A DNA stretch of 64,000 bases, from positions 39,658-103,657 of the forward strand of contig CAKMZB010000003.1 of the NCBI GenBank assembly GCA_929200315.1. The letters run 5' to 3'. Below are positions 25,921 to 35,923 of the stretch, piece by piece. Made by a program: the position numbers and the translations under genes. The stretch's first letter is position 1; each line of letters opens with the position of its first letter. This DNA is from an uncultured Alphaproteobacteria bacterium. Its GTDB lineage: Bacteria; Pseudomonadota; Alphaproteobacteria; Rhizobiales; Rhizobiaceae. The notes under the pieces were generated by a model. The model did not search any database. It was not told where the DNA came from and was given only the letters and a program-made list of their open reading frames with translations.

Positions 25921-27119
25921 GATGAAGCGGCCCGTTCAAAATAAGTGTCGATGAAACGGTCATAGATTGCCGTCAACGTCTCAAGATCTTCCAGCGCCAC
26001 ACGCTCATCCACCTGATGCATGGTCTGGCCGACAAGGCCGAATTCCGCAACCGGGCAAACATCCTTGATGAAACGCCCGTCGGACGTGCCGCCACCAGTA
26101 GAAAGTTCCGCTTTACGGCCTGTCACGTCGGAAACCGCAACACTCAACGCATCCACCAACGCCTCGTCACGGGTCAGGAAGACGTGGCTCGGACGGGCCT
26201 GATATTCGATTTCAAATTTCACCGGGTCACGTCCCGGACGCAGGTCCGTGTTGGCGGCACCCAGCGCACAGCGGCGCTCGATCTCTGCCTTCATGCTGTC
26301 AGCGGTATAGGTGTCATTGAAGCGCACATTGAAGCACAACCGCGCCTTGGCGGGAACGACGTTGAAGGCAGGGTTGTCCAAGTCGATAGAGGTGACTTCC
26401 AGGTTTGTCGGCTGGAAGTCGTTCGTTCCCTCATCATAGGGTTCTGCCATCAGCACATGGGCGATAGCGGTCGCGCCACGCGAGGCGTTGTCGGCCAAAT
26501 GCGGATAGGCCGCGTGGCCCTGTACGCCATGGACGAGGATTTCGCCGGAGATCGAGCCGCGGCGACCAATCTTGATAGCGTCGCCCATCATGTCAGGGTT
26601 GGTGGGCTCCCCCAGCACGCAGACATCAATGACTTCACCCTTCTCGGCAAGCCATTCCAGCACCGCGCGGGTACCATTGATGGCGGGGCCTTCTTCGTCG
26701 CCGGTGATGAGGAGTGAGATGGACCCGGTCGCGTCCTTGCCCGCGGCGAGGCGCTCTTCCACCGCGGCAATGAAGCAGGCAATACCGCCCTTCATATCCA
26801 CCGCGCCACGGCCATACATAAAGCCGTCCCGCACCTCCGCGCCAAAAGGCGGAGCCGACCAGGCGGCCTCGTCCCCCACCGGCACAACATCGGTGTGGCC
26901 GGCAAAGCAGAGGTTTGGGCTCTCCGTGCCAAGACGGGCATAGAGGTTTTCAACGTCGGGTGTGTTCGGCGCGGAAGAGGTGCGGCGCTCGACAGCAAAG
27001 CCGAGGCGCTCCAACCGCTCCTGCAACACATCAAGAGCACCCCCCTCCTCCGGCGTAACGGAGGGGCAGCGGATCAGATCACGCAGAATCTGGGCGGGGA
27101 GGGAAAGAGGTTCAGACAT
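25917..27119 (-). CDS. dapE: succinyl-diaminopimelate desuccinylase
   Basis: A 400-residue M20 metallohydrolase that removes succinate from N-succinyl-LL-diaminopimelate in lysine/murein precursor synthesis. Metal ligands are seen in 'FAGHTDVVPVGD', 'GRGAVDMKGG', 'ITGDEEGPAINGT' (catalytic Glu pair) and the C-terminal 'VGQTMHQVDE'. Start chosen at ATG 27119 ('MSEPLSLPAQ'). It is near dapD, encoding the same pathway's succinyltransferase, on the same strand. Confidence 0.96.
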   Translation of the reverse strand: MSEPLSLPAQILRDLIRCPSVTPEEGGALDVLQERLERLGFAVERRTSSAPNTPDVENLYARLGTESPNLCFAGHTDVVPVGDEAAWSAPPFGAEVRDGFMYGRGAVDMKGGIACFIAAVEERLAAGKDATGSISLLITGDEEGPAINGTRAVLEWLAEKGEVIDVCVLGEPTNPDMMGDAIKIGRRGSISGEILVHGVQGHAAYPHLADNASRGATAIAHVLMAEPYDEGTNDFQPTNLEVTSIDLDNPAFNVVPAKARLCFNVRFNDTYTADSMKAEIERRCALGAANTDLRPGRDPVKFEIEYQARPSHVFLTRDEALVDALSVAVSDVTGRKAELSTGGGTSDGRFIKDVCPVAEFGLVGQTMHQVDERVALEDLETLTAIYDRFIDTYFERAASS

Positions 27120-27155
27120 GCTGCTGGTATTGAAGCCGAGCAGCGGCCCGGTCAA

Positions 27156-27989
27156 TCATGGTTCCCACGAATAAGAGCCAACCCCCGGCAAAAGCATTAC
27201 CGTTGGCTGGCTCGGCAAGTTGCGCAGGGACAGGCGCAACTTGCGCTCAGAGCGCCGTTCAACCGGGTAATCATTGCCCAGATAGGAGAGGAACGCCGGC
27301 AGCGCCCTGGCGCTGCGCACATGCATGGGCAGGATCACTGAAGAGCGCATCCGCGCCAGCAGATCACGCACCTGCGTATGAGCCAGCGTCAACCCGCCAT
27401 CCACCGGTACCATGACAACGTCCAGCCGCCCGATTTTCGCATAGTGATCGTCGGTCAGCGCATGGTGGAGATGGCCGAGATGGCCAATGCAAAGACCGGC
27501 GATCTCGAAGATGAAGATCGAATTGCCGTCCGGGATTTGTGTGAAACGCACAATGTCTGTCGTGACGTTGCGGATGAGAGCATCCCCCACCATCAAAGAA
27601 TGTTCGGCGGGAGAGCCGTCTTCTGTCCAGCCGCGCAGCACATGCTCGGTGCCCGGTTTGAAGCCGGTGGTCCAGTGAGACGAGTGCGCCTGATTCATCG
27701 TCACCACGCGAGGCACGACAGGATCGGTCAGCCAACCGGCATAATCGGTGGCGATTGTCGTGCCGCCGGGGCTCTCGATCAGATAGGTGGAATGCCCCTG
27801 GAAGGAGAAGGTGACGATGTAGGTGTCGTCATTGGCCTGCGCAGGTTGCGCGAAGGATGCATAGCGCACCGGCACATCCTCAATGGAGCGGGCAACCGCG
27901 AGGCATTGGGAAGCCAAATTTTGCTGGGCAAGGGCAGCGGCAGGCCAGCCCATCGCAACGGCCAAAGCAAGCACAACAAAACGAACCAT
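27156..27989 (-). CDS. secreted MBL-fold metallohydrolase
   Basis: A 277-residue protein with a clear signal peptide ('FVVLALAVAMGW', cleavage after ALA) and a metallo-beta-lactamase fold: 'FQGHSTYLIESPGGTTIATD' at the first metal strand, 'MNQAHSSHWT', and 'GHLGHLHHAL'. It resembles UPF0173-type hydrolases but is exported. The canonical 'HxHxDH' motif is degenerate ('QAHSSH'), so catalysis is uncertain. Start at ATG 27989; longer readings extend into the neighbouring gene. Confidence 0.8.
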   Translation of the reverse strand: MVRFVVLALAVAMGWPAAALAQQNLASQCLAVARSIEDVPVRYASFAQPAQANDDTYIVTFSFQGHSTYLIESPGGTTIATDYAGWLTDPVVPRVVTMNQAHSSHWTTGFKPGTEHVLRGWTEDGSPAEHSLMVGDALIRNVTTDIVRFTQIPDGNSIFIFEIAGLCIGHLGHLHHALTDDHYAKIGRLDVVMVPVDGGLTLAHTQVRDLLARMRSSVILPMHVRSARALPAFLSYLGNDYPVERRSERKLRLSLRNLPSQPTVMLLPGVGSYSWEP

Positions 27990-28029
27990 CGAAACCCCCG
28001 TTCGGATTTGCCCAAAGGCTAGCCCGCGC

Positions 28030-28509
28030 TCAGCCGTCTTGTGAAGGCGCGGCGGGTACGGCCCTATCTCGCGGGCTGGCGCGCGGGTCGGGACCGTAGT
28101 GGTTGAGGCCACTTGTGCCCGGAAGAAAACCGAGTTCAATAAGAAGCCAGGCCAGATAAACGAGGACCGGCACAGCCATCGCCCACCAGAGCGGTTCGCC
28201 CGCCTCCAAACCGTCCCATCGGCCCTCAACCGCGCGCCAGATAACAAAGAGCGCAAAGCCCAACAGCACCAGCCTCGGCTCGCGGCCCCGGTCCCGCATC
28301 CGTCCCATAGAAACGAGCAGGAGGAGCACGGCGTGGGTCAGAAAATAGAGAAGGAAGGCGCTCAGCCAGACCGGGCGCATATTCTCAAACCCGCGCTGAT
28401 AGTGGTCGTAGCCTTCAAGGCTGACGAGATAGTCGAGCAGAACCAATCCCCAGAAGGGCACGATAAGAATGATGTGCCAGATCCAGTAGCGCATACGGGT
28501 GACGCGCAT
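28030..28509 (-). CDS. hypothetical membrane protein, DUF805-like
   Basis: A protein of about 159 residues with four hydrophobic helices, beginning 'MRYWIWHIILIVPFWGLVLL' after a short basic leader and ending 'GLNHYGPDPR', which recalls the 'GxNxYGxxP' tail of DUF805 membrane proteins. It lies 30 bp downstream of dapD on the same strand. Start is uncertain (ATG 28509 or 28494, or TTG 28533); none has a good ribosome binding site. Confidence 0.6.
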   Translation of the reverse strand: MRVTRMRYWIWHIILIVPFWGLVLLDYLVSLEGYDHYQRGFENMRPVWLSAFLLYFLTHAVLLLLVSMGRMRDRGREPRLVLLGFALFVIWRAVEGRWDGLEAGEPLWWAMAVPVLVYLAWLLIELGFLPGTSGLNHYGPDPRASPRDRAVPAAPSQDG

Positions 28510-28539
28510 TGGGATGAGGGATTTGAGGCCCAAAGAGAC

Positions 28540-29379
28540 CTAGTCCCGCAGCAGCTCATTAATACCAGTTTTGGAACGGGTGCGCTCGTCGACTGTTTTC
28601 ACAATCACGGCGCAATAAAGGTTAGGGCCGGGGTCGCCGTTGCCCATGGGCTTCGATGGCATGGACCCCGCCACCACCACCGAATAGGGCGGCACCTCGC
28701 CGTAGCTGACTTCGCCCGTGGCACGGTTCACGATCTTGGTGGACTGGCCGATGAAGACGCCCATGCCGAGAACCGAGCCCTCACGCACAATGCAGCCTTC
28801 CACCACTTCCGACCGCGCACCGATGAAGCAATTGTCCTCAATGATGACCGGTCCCGCCTGAAGCGGTTCCAACACCCCGCCGATCCCCACGCCACCCGAT
28901 AGATGCACGTTCGCACCGATCTGCGCACAGGAGCCGACGGTGGCCCAGGTGTCCACCATCGCGCCTTCGCCCACACGGGCGCCGAGATTGACGAAGGACG
29001 GCATCAGCACCGCGTTCTTTGCGATATGAGCCGAGCGGCGAACAATCGCCCCCGGCACGGCGCGGAAACCGGCTTCGCGGAAGCGGTTTTCGCCCCAACC
29101 GTCAAATTTGGACGGTACCTTGTCCCACCAGTGAGCTCCGCCCGGGGCACCAGCGATGGGTTTCATATCGTTGAGGCGGAAGGACAGTAGCACGGCCTTT
29201 TTTAGCCACTGGTTGACCACCCAATTGCCATCTGCCCCTTTTTGGGCAACGCGCATGGAGCCATCGTCCAGCGTCTCAAGCGCAGCATCCACCGCCTCGC
29301 GCACTGCGCCGCTAGTGGCCGCATTGATGCTATCGCGCGCGTCGAAGGCTTCCTCGATTGTGGCTTGAAGATCGGACAT
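28540..29379 (-). CDS. dapD: 2,3,4,5-tetrahydropyridine-2,6-dicarboxylate N-succinyltransferase
   Basis: A 279-residue left-handed beta-helix enzyme that succinylates tetrahydrodipicolinate in the DAP/lysine pathway; dapE downstream removes the group. The N-terminal '[17 protein letters not shown]', the substrate loop '[12 protein letters not shown]' and hexapeptide repeats ('[20 protein letters not shown]') are close to the consensus. ATG 29379 is the true start; the frame stays open much further upstream, but only antisense to the LOG gene. Confidence 0.97.
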   Translation of the reverse strand: MSDLQATIEEAFDARDSINAATSGAVREAVDAALETLDDGSMRVAQKGADGNWVVNQWLKKAVLLSFRLNDMKPIAGAPGGAHWWDKVPSKFDGWGENRFREAGFRAVPGAIVRRSAHIAKNAVLMPSFVNLGARVGEGAMVDTWATVGSCAQIGANVHLSGGVGIGGVLEPLQAGPVIIEDNCFIGARSEVVEGCIVREGSVLGMGVFIGQSTKIVNRATGEVSYGEVPPYSVVVAGSMPSKPMGNGDPGPNLYCAVIVKTVDERTRSKTGINELLRD

Positions 29380-29538
29380 GGTCGGGCTCGTCTCAAATGG
29401 GCTTTCGCGCGTTATAGACACGTTCACCCCCCTGTCCATTGTCGCACGCAACAGACCTTGAGAGTTCAACTGGCCAAGCCGCTTTGGCCACGATAGACCC
29501 GCAAACAAGGCACCAGGCCAAACGCCCGAAGGCAAAGC

Positions 29539-30438
29539 ATGACAGACCACAATCACTCTCATCGGCGCAGCGCGCTCAAGGGCTCCCACAAAGACCGGGA
29601 GCGGGCCCGCAATGTGCCCGATACGCCCCAGACCCGCTCTCCAACTTACCGCCTTGCCTTCGACGATCAGGATTTCCTTTGCGCGCCGGAAATGCGCGGC
29701 GTGCGCTTGCAGCTGGAAATGATGAAGGCGGAGGTTCGGTTGCAGGAGGCGGGGATCCTGTCCACCACGGTGCTGTTTGGCGGCGCGCGCATTCCCGCAC
29801 CAGGTGAAGACGCCTGGGCGGCCCGTAACGAGACCCAGCGCAAAAACCTCACCGAGTCCTCCAAATATTATACCGAAGCACGCGAATATGCCCGCCTCGC
29901 CAGTGAAGCCTCCAAGAAAACGGACTATACCGAATATGTCGTCGTCACCGGCGGCGGACCCGGCGTTATGGAGGCTGGTGCCCGTGGCACCCACGATGTT
30001 GGCGCGCCCAATATTGGGCTCAACATCGTGTTGCCCTTTGAACAGGCACCCAACCGCTTTGTCTCGCCGGAATTTGCCTTCAACTTCCACTATTTCGCGA
30101 TCCGCAAAATGCACTTTTTGATGCGTGCATCTTCTGTTGCCGTGTTCCCTGGTGGCTTTGGCACGCTAGACGAGTTCTTTGAGACCCTCACCCTCATCCA
30201 GACCGGCCGGATGGACCGCATTCCGGTTCTGCTGTTTGGCAAGAAGTTCTGGGACCGTTGCCTCAACCTTGAGGCACTCGCCGAAGAGGGCACGATTGGC
30301 CCACACGACCATGAATTGTTCACCGTCGTCGACAGCGCCGCAGAGGGGTGGGAGGTCGTTGAGCAGCATTATGCCAATGCCGATACCACCGATCCCCGCG
30401 CACAACCCGAAATCGCCGACATAGCGGCGCACCGATGA
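29539..30438 (+). CDS. LOG family protein (Rossmann-fold nucleotide-binding)
   Basis: A 299-residue protein of the TIGR00730/LOG family. The phosphoribohydrolase signature 'PGGFGTLDE' and the nucleotide-binding '[16 protein letters not shown]' are both intact. Family members release nucleobases from nucleoside monophosphates (cytokinin activation in plants) or act on other nucleotides. It has a charged N-terminal extension of about 45 residues. Its stop overlaps the engB start (4 bp). Confidence 0.9.
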   Translation: MTDHNHSHRRSALKGSHKDRERARNVPDTPQTRSPTYRLAFDDQDFLCAPEMRGVRLQLEMMKAEVRLQEAGILSTTVLFGGARIPAPGEDAWAARNETQRKNLTESSKYYTEAREYARLASEASKKTDYTEYVVVTGGGPGVMEAGARGTHDVGAPNIGLNIVLPFEQAPNRFVSPEFAFNFHYFAIRKMHFLMRASSVAVFPGGFGTLDEFFETLTLIQTGRMDRIPVLLFGKKFWDRCLNLEALAEEGTIGPHDHELFTVVDSAAEGWEVVEQHYANADTTDPRAQPEIADIAAHR

Positions 30439-31130
30439 ACGAGCCCATGACAAGCGAAGCAGAACGGGAAGAATTTGCCCGCCTTAAAGGTGTTGGCCGC
30501 AAGCTCTTTGGCGGCGGATGGATTTTCGTGCGCGGTGTCCCGTCCATGAATTTCCTGCCGCCGGAAGGTCCGCCGGAAATAGCCTTTGCCGGGCGCTCCA
30601 ATGTGGGCAAATCCTCCCTCATCAACGCGCTCACCGCCTCTCCCGGCCTTGCGCGCACGTCCAACACGCCGGGACGGACACAGGAATTGAATTTCTTCGT
30701 TCCAGCCCCTCCTGAAGGAAGCGATTTTGAAGGCGGCATCCCGCCCCTCGCGGTGGTGGACATGCCCGGCTATGGCTATGCCAAAGCTCCGGTTGAAACC
30801 GTGGAACGCTGGACCAAGCTCGTTATGTCCTATCTGCGCGGGCGGCCGACCTTGCAACGTGTCTATATGCTGGTGGATTCCCGCCACGGATTGAAGCCGA
30901 AGGATGGTGAGGTGATGGACCTCCTCGACAAGGCCGCTGTCTCCTACCAGATCGTCCTCACCAAGGCCGACAAGATCAAACCACCTGCATTGGTGAAGCT
31001 GAAAGCCGAGACGCTCGCGGCCATCGCCAAACGACCAGCCGCTTTTCCGCGCATCGTCGCTACATCCTCGGCAAAGAATGAGGGGGTCGATGACCTGAAA
31101 GCGGAGATTGCCCAGGCGATCCACCTTTAG
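30435..31130 (+). CDS. engB: ribosome biogenesis GTP-binding protein YihA/YsxC
   Basis: A 231-residue TrmE-Era-type GTPase for large-subunit assembly. G1 'GRSNVGKSS', G2 'TSNTPGRTQ', G3 'DMPGYGYA', and G4 'TKADK' are all present. It is longer than the Escherichia coli protein (about 210) because of an N-terminal extension and a loop before G3 ('[11 protein letters not shown]'). Translationally coupled to the LOG gene, converging with arfB. Confidence 0.96.
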   Translation: MNEPMTSEAEREEFARLKGVGRKLFGGGWIFVRGVPSMNFLPPEGPPEIAFAGRSNVGKSSLINALTASPGLARTSNTPGRTQELNFFVPAPPEGSDFEGGIPPLAVVDMPGYGYAKAPVETVERWTKLVMSYLRGRPTLQRVYMLVDSRHGLKPKDGEVMDLLDKAAVSYQIVLTKADKIKPPALVKLKAETLAAIAKRPAAFPRIVATSSAKNEGVDDLKAEIAQAIHL

Positions 31131-31132
31131 GG

Positions 31133-31567
31133 CTAGTCCCGCGTCACCCTACCGCGCAGCTTCTTCACCGCGCCGCGCTTCACCTTGCTGTCCACCCGCT
31201 TCTTGCGTGCGCTCTTGCTGGGCTTTGTTGCCTTGCGCGGCGGCGCGGGTGGCTTTGCCGCCTCCTTCAGCAATTCGACCAGCCGCTCGCGGGCATCCTC
31301 GCGGTTGCGGTCCTGGCTGCGGTGTCGGCTGGAGGCGATGATAATATCGCCATCACCGGTGAGGCGGGAACCGGCCAGCTTTTCTGCCCGCACGATCACC
31401 CCGTCCGGCAGATCACCCGCTGCGCGAGGGTTGTAGCGCAGCTGCACGGCGCTCGCGACCTTGTTGACATGCTGCCCGCCCGGACCACCGGCCACGACAA
31501 AACGCTCCGTCAGATCAGCCGGATCGATGGAAAGCGTGCGGGTAATGGGGATGCGGTTGTCAGACAT
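31133..31567 (-). CDS. arfB: alternative ribosome-rescue factor ArfB
   Basis: A 144-residue codon-independent peptidyl-tRNA hydrolase that frees stalled ribosomes. The release-factor-like domain has the catalytic GGQ at residues 30-32 ('AGGPGGQHVNK'), and the Lys/Arg-rich C-terminal tail (from about 110) is the one that slides into the empty mRNA tunnel. It ends 2 bp from the engB stop on the opposite strand. Confidence 0.95.
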   Translation of the reverse strand: MSDNRIPITRTLSIDPADLTERFVVAGGPGGQHVNKVASAVQLRYNPRAAGDLPDGVIVRAEKLAGSRLTGDGDIIIASSRHRSQDRNREDARERLVELLKEAAKPPAPPRKATKPSKSARKKRVDSKVKRGAVKKLRGRVTRD

Positions 31568-31649
31568 GGTGAGCGCTTAGCGCGCCGTCCGCGCAATTGA
31601 CAAATGAGGACCGAACCAGAACATGCCCACACCACAAGGTGAGGCTAAA

Positions 31650-33458
31650 ATGACCCGCAAGATTGACCCGTCACAACTGCGCTCCAAACACTGGTTCGCC
31701 AATCCCGAAGATCACGACATGACAGCGCTCTATATTGAGCGTTACATGAATTGGGGCCTGACCCGCGAAGAACTGCAATCGGGCAAGCCAATCATTGGCA
31801 TTGCGCAATCCGGCTCAGACCTCTCCCCCTGCAACCGCCACCATCTGGTGCTCGCTGAACGGGTGCGGGAAGGCATTCGCGAAGCCGGGGGCATTGCGCT
31901 GGAATTCCCCACCCATCCGATCCAGGAAACCGGCAAACGCCCCACCGCGTCGCTCGACCGCAACCTTGCCTATCTCTCTTTGGTGGAAGTCCTCTTCGGC
32001 TACCCGATCGACGGCGTTGTCCTCACCATCGGTTGCGACAAGACCACTCCGGCCATGCTGATGGCGGCAGCCACCGCCAACATTCCTGCCATCGCGCTTT
32101 CCGTCGGGCCGATGCTGAACGGCTGGTACAAAGGCCAACGCACAGGCTCCGGCACCATCAAGTGGCACGCCAAGAAGGAATTATCGGCGGGTAATATGGG
32201 CTTTGAGGAATATATCGACATCGTCGCCTCCTCCGCACCCTCCCCCGGCTATTGCAACACGATGGGCACGGCGACGACGATGAATTCACTCGCTGAAGCA
32301 CTCGGCATGGCGCTGCCGGGTTCCGCCGCCATTCCCGCCGTCCACAAGGAGCGCGCCAACCACGCCTATTGGTCCGGCAAGCGCATTGTCGACATGGTTT
32401 GGGAGGATGTGCGTCCCTCCGACATTATGACGCGGGAGGCTTTTGAAAACGCCATCGTGATCAACTCCGCCATCGGCGGGTCCACCAATGCCCCGATCCA
32501 TCTAAAGGCCATCGCCAACCATCTTGGCGTCCCCCTGGACAACCAGGATTGGGAGGACATCGGCTACGACGTGCCGCTGCTCCTCAACCTGCAACCGGCC
32601 GGTGAATATCTGGGCGAAGACTACCACCATGCTGGCGGCGTGCCCGCCGTGGTGGGGGAATTGATGAAGCATGACCGCCTGCCCCATCCCGGCGCAATGA
32701 CCGTTGCGGGCACGACGATTGGTGACAATTGCCGTGACGTTGAGATTGCTGACAGCCGCGTCATCTGGCCTTTCGACAAGCCGATGATGGAGAAATGCGG
32801 GTTCCTCAACCTGAAGGGCAATCTCTTCGACACCGCCATCATGAAGACCTCGGTGATCTCCGACGAATTCCGCAACCGCTACCTGTCCAATCCCGATGAT
32901 CCTGATGCTTTCGAGGGCCGGGCTGTCGTGTTTGACGGGCGGGAGGATTATCACGCACGCATCAATGATCCCTCACTTGGCATTGATGAACACACACTCC
33001 TTTTCATCCGCGGCGCGGGACCGATTGGCTATCCCGGTGGAGCGGAAGTGGTGAACATGCAGCCACCGGATGCCCTGCTGAAAGCTGGTATCACGGCCCT
33101 GCCCTGCATCGGCGATGGTCGCCAATCCGGCACGTCGGGTTCTCCTTCGATCCTGAACGCGTCCCCGGAAGCTGCCGTTGGCGGCGGCCTTGCGCTGGTG
33201 GAAACCGGTGACCGCGTGCGCATCGACCTGCGCAAGCGGACTGCTGATATTCTCATCTCCGATGAAGAGCTGGCCCGCCGCAAGGAGGCGGTTGCGAAGC
33301 AACTCGCCGAGGGCGGTCTGCCGTATGTGCCTGCCCACCAAACGCCATGGCAGGAAATGCAGCGCGGCGCAGTGGAGCAATTTCAGGAAGGCATGGTGCT
33401 GAAAGGTGCGCCTGATTATCGCGATGTTGCCCGCACGATCCCCCGTGACAACCACTAG
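31650..33458 (+). CDS. IlvD/Edd family sugar-acid dehydratase (L-arabinonate dehydratase-like)
   Basis: A 602-residue dehydratase. Three cluster-binding Cys are at about 61 ('LSPCNRHH'), 129 ('[10 protein letters not shown]') and 202 ('[11 protein letters not shown]'), a spacing typical of the Fe-S sugar-acid dehydratases such as L-arabinonate dehydratase, rather than of biosynthetic IlvD. The end has '[18 protein letters not shown]'. It would convert an aldonate to its 2-keto-3-deoxy form. ATG 31650 has GAGG close upstream, so it is preferred over 31623. No sugar-acid transporter or partner enzymes are nearby. Confidence 0.9.
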   Translation: MTRKIDPSQLRSKHWFANPEDHDMTALYIERYMNWGLTREELQSGKPIIGIAQSGSDLSPCNRHHLVLAERVREGIREAGGIALEFPTHPIQETGKRPTASLDRNLAYLSLVEVLFGYPIDGVVLTIGCDKTTPAMLMAAATANIPAIALSVGPMLNGWYKGQRTGSGTIKWHAKKELSAGNMGFEEYIDIVASSAPSPGYCNTMGTATTMNSLAEALGMALPGSAAIPAVHKERANHAYWSGKRIVDMVWEDVRPSDIMTREAFENAIVINSAIGGSTNAPIHLKAIANHLGVPLDNQDWEDIGYDVPLLLNLQPAGEYLGEDYHHAGGVPAVVGELMKHDRLPHPGAMTVAGTTIGDNCRDVEIADSRVIWPFDKPMMEKCGFLNLKGNLFDTAIMKTSVISDEFRNRYLSNPDDPDAFEGRAVVFDGREDYHARINDPSLGIDEHTLLFIRGAGPIGYPGGAEVVNMQPPDALLKAGITALPCIGDGRQSGTSGSPSILNASPEAAVGGGLALVETGDRVRIDLRKRTADILISDEELARRKEAVAKQLAEGGLPYVPAHQTPWQEMQRGAVEQFQEGMVLKGAPDYRDVARTIPRDNH

Positions 33459-34530
33459 GAACCTGCGCATCGCGGTGGTTCTGCCACGCGGCTATACTTT
33501 CGACCCGGCGCACCCCAATTCCATCGAGACGGTGGTGCGCACGTTTGCGGCGTTCACCCGTCATGATGTGACAGTGTTTGCCGATGGCGACGGCAAGGCG
33601 AGCGATATACCCACGCGCCGGATAAGCGGCACGGGGCGGCGGGCGCGGAACCGGGCCTTGGCGGCAGAACTGCGCGCCTTCGCACCGGACCTCATCGAGG
33701 CCCACCAGCACATCCCAACCGCCTACGCCCTCGCCAAAGCTCTGCCGCAAATTCCGGTCGTTCTGGTGCGCCACAACATCGACAAGGAACCGGTAAACCC
33801 GCTGCGGCGATGGTGGCACGGGCGGCGGCTTTGGGCCTTTGCTGGCATTGTCTTCGTCAGCAGATTTTTGCGCGACACCTTCCTCGCCCGCCATCCGGCG
33901 CTGGTCGCAAACAGCCATGTCATCCAGAACGCGATCGACACCGCACCTTGGCGCGCAGAGGTGGCCGGCAAGGAAAAGTTGATCGTCTATTCCGGTCGCG
34001 CGCTCGAGCACAAAGGCTTCGATGCATTCTGTTATGCCGCCGCGACCCTGCTGGAAAACCACCCGGACTGGCGTGTGGAGATCTGCGCGCTTGCTTTTGA
34101 AGACGACCCCTATTTTGCGGCAGAAGCGGTGGAGCCGCTGGAAGCTTTCGGCGACCGCTTCACCCTTCACAAGGACCAGCCCATGGACATGGTTCGCTCG
34201 GTAGTAAAACGCGCCGCCATTTTGGTTATCCCGTCGGAAGTGCAGGAGGCTTTCGGCCTCGTGGCGCTAGAAGCTCATGCAGCGGGCTGCGCCGTTGTCA
34301 CCTCCGGGCGGGGCGGATTGCTGGAAGCGAGCGGAGACCACGCGGTTGTCCTGCCCGCGATCACCGGTCCACACATTGTAGAAGCCTGTGCTCCCCTCAT
34401 CGCCGACAAAGCCGCCCGCGAAACCCTCGCGCGCGCCGGGCAGGCTTTTGTCGAGACCGGTCATAACCTGAAAAAACGCACTGCAGATCTCGATGACCTG
34501 CGTGAAAAAGTTACCGTAGGAAGAAATTAA
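33406..34530 (+). CDS. glycosyltransferase family 4 protein
   Basis: A GT-B fold enzyme of up to 374 residues. The donor-binding C-terminal part has '[20 protein letters not shown]', the typical E-x7-E motif of GT4 transferases, preceded by '[20 protein letters not shown]'. It likely adds a sugar to a surface polysaccharide or lipid. The reading frame overlaps the end of the dehydratase gene; the start is uncertain (GTG 33406, ATG 33424 or GTG 33445) and '[14 protein letters not shown]' suggests that the short form is nearest to the family. Confidence 0.82.
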   Translation: MRLIIAMLPARSPVTTTRNLRIAVVLPRGYTFDPAHPNSIETVVRTFAAFTRHDVTVFADGDGKASDIPTRRISGTGRRARNRALAAELRAFAPDLIEAHQHIPTAYALAKALPQIPVVLVRHNIDKEPVNPLRRWWHGRRLWAFAGIVFVSRFLRDTFLARHPALVANSHVIQNAIDTAPWRAEVAGKEKLIVYSGRALEHKGFDAFCYAAATLLENHPDWRVEICALAFEDDPYFAAEAVEPLEAFGDRFTLHKDQPMDMVRSVVKRAAILVIPSEVQEAFGLVALEAHAAGCAVVTSGRGGLLEASGDHAVVLPAITGPHIVEACAPLIADKAARETLARAGQAFVETGHNLKKRTADLDDLREKVTVGRN

Positions 34531-34679
34531 CCACGATTGCTAACGCACTTTTCATGAATTCCTTGCATGAAGATGCGGAGGCAACATCTTCATTTTTCTA
34601 CGATTCATTCACCACTCGTTAACTCTGGCGGGTGGACACTGCGTCTGTCATGGCCAATCCGGCCATAGGAGACGCGATC

Positions 34680-35111
34680 ATGGTGAAATCTCTCAATGCG
34701 GTTGCTTCGCACGCCGCTCACCAACCGCCCAAGATGCCGGCACCCAAGCCGCGTAATCACACGCTGAACGAAGACAAGGTCCCGGTATCCGACGACGTCT
34801 TTGGCTCGCTCGCTAAGGCTGACCCTGTCGACGCGGTGGAAATCGCCAAGTCCCTTCCCCTTGAAAACCGCGCCCGGCTTGCAGCCTTCTGTTACGCCCG
34901 CCGTCACACCAACCATCTCGGCCTGCTCATCGCCTCCACCTGCGACCGCATGGCCCTGCGCCGTGCCATGGGCATGGCTGGGGACATTCTGTTCCAACAG
35001 TCACGCAATGTGGAAAAGACCCTTGCCGCCTCCATCACCGCACAGCGCGAGGCTGCATCGAAAATTTCGCTGGCCGGCAACATCATTCCTCTTTCCGCAC
35101 GGCGGAAATAG
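34680..35111 (+). CDS. hypothetical protein, conserved-looking
   Basis: A 143-residue soluble protein that I do not recognise. A disordered Pro/Lys-rich N-terminus ('HAAHQPPKMPAPKPR') precedes a helical part with 'DPVDAVEIAKSLPLENRARL' and 'GLLIASTCDRMALRRAMG', and it ends 'NIIPLSARRK'. ATG 34680 has AGGAG at 8 bp, a strong start. It stands alone between the glycosyltransferase and a convergent SH3 gene, after 149 bp of AT-richer spacer that probably carries its promoter. Confidence 0.7.
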   Translation: MVKSLNAVASHAAHQPPKMPAPKPRNHTLNEDKVPVSDDVFGSLAKADPVDAVEIAKSLPLENRARLAAFCYARRHTNHLGLLIASTCDRMALRRAMGMAGDILFQQSRNVEKTLAASITAQREAASKISLAGNIIPLSARRK

Positions 35112-35229
35112 GCACCTCACTGCGGCGGCGCTCCTCCCACGCCGCCGCACCCTCTCCCTGCATTTCAAGCGGCAGCCCGATCTTCCACGCAACCTGCGTT
35201 GGGAATGACAATGTAGGTTGAATTGCGGC

Positions 35230-35562
35230 TCACGGGCATTCCGAATGTCTGAGATACCGCCGCTTCACAAAACCGCGCCATTGCTGATCCGCATAGTAAA
35301 GCGCCACCGGACACCAGCGTTGGGCGGACGGCGCAGAGTGGGGTAGGCATCGCGCTTCCGCATCCAGCTTATCGACACCACCGGAAATGATCGGCCCGCC
35401 TTCGGGTGGGATTGTGGTGACTATTGCGGAGGACGCTGAGCGTTCGGCACGCACATTCAAGACGTCATCATCAGGGATACCAACGGGCTGCCAGCAACCC
35501 CAACCAGAGGTGGCGAAGGCGGGGGTGGTGAGGAGGGCGAGAGCCAGAGCCAAAATTGTCAT
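35230..35562 (-). CDS. secreted SH3-domain protein
   Basis: A 110-residue protein: a short signal peptide ('ILALALALLTTPAFA') and one bacterial SH3 domain with 'VLNVRAERSASSAIVTTIPP', 'RWCPVALYYADQQWRGFV' and 'RRYLR'. Such domains bind cell-wall material or partner proteins outside the cytoplasm. The proposed ATG lies exactly at the edge of a palindromic repeat (35557-35637) and is the last three bases of its GGGAATGAC end, with no separate ribosome binding site. Readings further upstream only translate the repeat. Confidence 0.7.
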   Translation of the reverse strand: MTILALALALLTTPAFATSGWGCWQPVGIPDDDVLNVRAERSASSAIVTTIPPEGGPIISGGVDKLDAEARCLPHSAPSAQRWCPVALYYADQQWRGFVKRRYLRHSECP

Positions 35563-35637
35563 TCCCGCGCAGGCGGGAATCCATCTCAACTTTCGCTCCC
35601 ACGGTTGCCATGGATCCCCGCCTGCACGGGGATGACA
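35557..35637. repeat. REP/BIME-like palindromic element
   Basis: An element of about 81 bp with inverted ends (TTGTCATTCCCGC and ACGGGGATGACAA) and two hairpins: ATTCCCGCGCAGGCGGGAAT at 35561-35580 and ATCCCCGCCTGCACGGGGAT at 35614-35633, joined by a 33-base linker. On the minus strand it translates as 'CHPRAGGDPW' and 'IPACAGMT', a signature seen in many genomes where this class of repeat is dispersed. Only one copy is present in this window. Confidence 0.85.
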
Positions 35638-35923
35638 AACAGTGTGGTGTACCTCAACATCTCGCATCGTCATCTCTCCAATCATGCGGCAAACATCTCC
35701 ATCTGTTCCGACTGTTCCGGTGCGGCAGTGAATCTCCGGTTCACCTTTCCCACTAACCCGAGCCGCAGGTCATATCATCAATCTGGTTTGCCGTGCTGCG
35801 GCATGGATTTGGCAAAGAATGGGGCCTATTTCCAAATAGAAGGGGGGGTATTTGTAAACCCGCGGGCTGGCGCGGGAACAAAAGCTGCTTCACTCTGCGC
35901 TTTTTTAGCAGGGTCTGGCACGA
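35638..35923. other. intergenic region upstream of FAH-family gene
   Basis: With the repeat before it, this makes a 361-bp stretch without a gene. It is less GC-rich than its surroundings and holds a G7 tract near 35840 and a short CCCGCGGGCTGGCGCGGG palindromic patch around 35861. It probably contains the promoter of the hydrolase gene at 35924. I see no RNA gene or further repeat in it. Confidence 0.5.

Noticed and set aside
29380-30114. Open minus-strand frame continuing upstream of dapD for about 245 codons
   Set aside because: It is antisense to the LOG gene, contains no family similarity, and dapD has its normal start at 29379. Long antisense frames are common in GC-rich coding DNA.
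35563-35685. Longer N-terminus for the SH3 protein
   Set aside because: The extra residues are only the translation of the palindromic repeat, and they would bury the signal peptide inside the protein.
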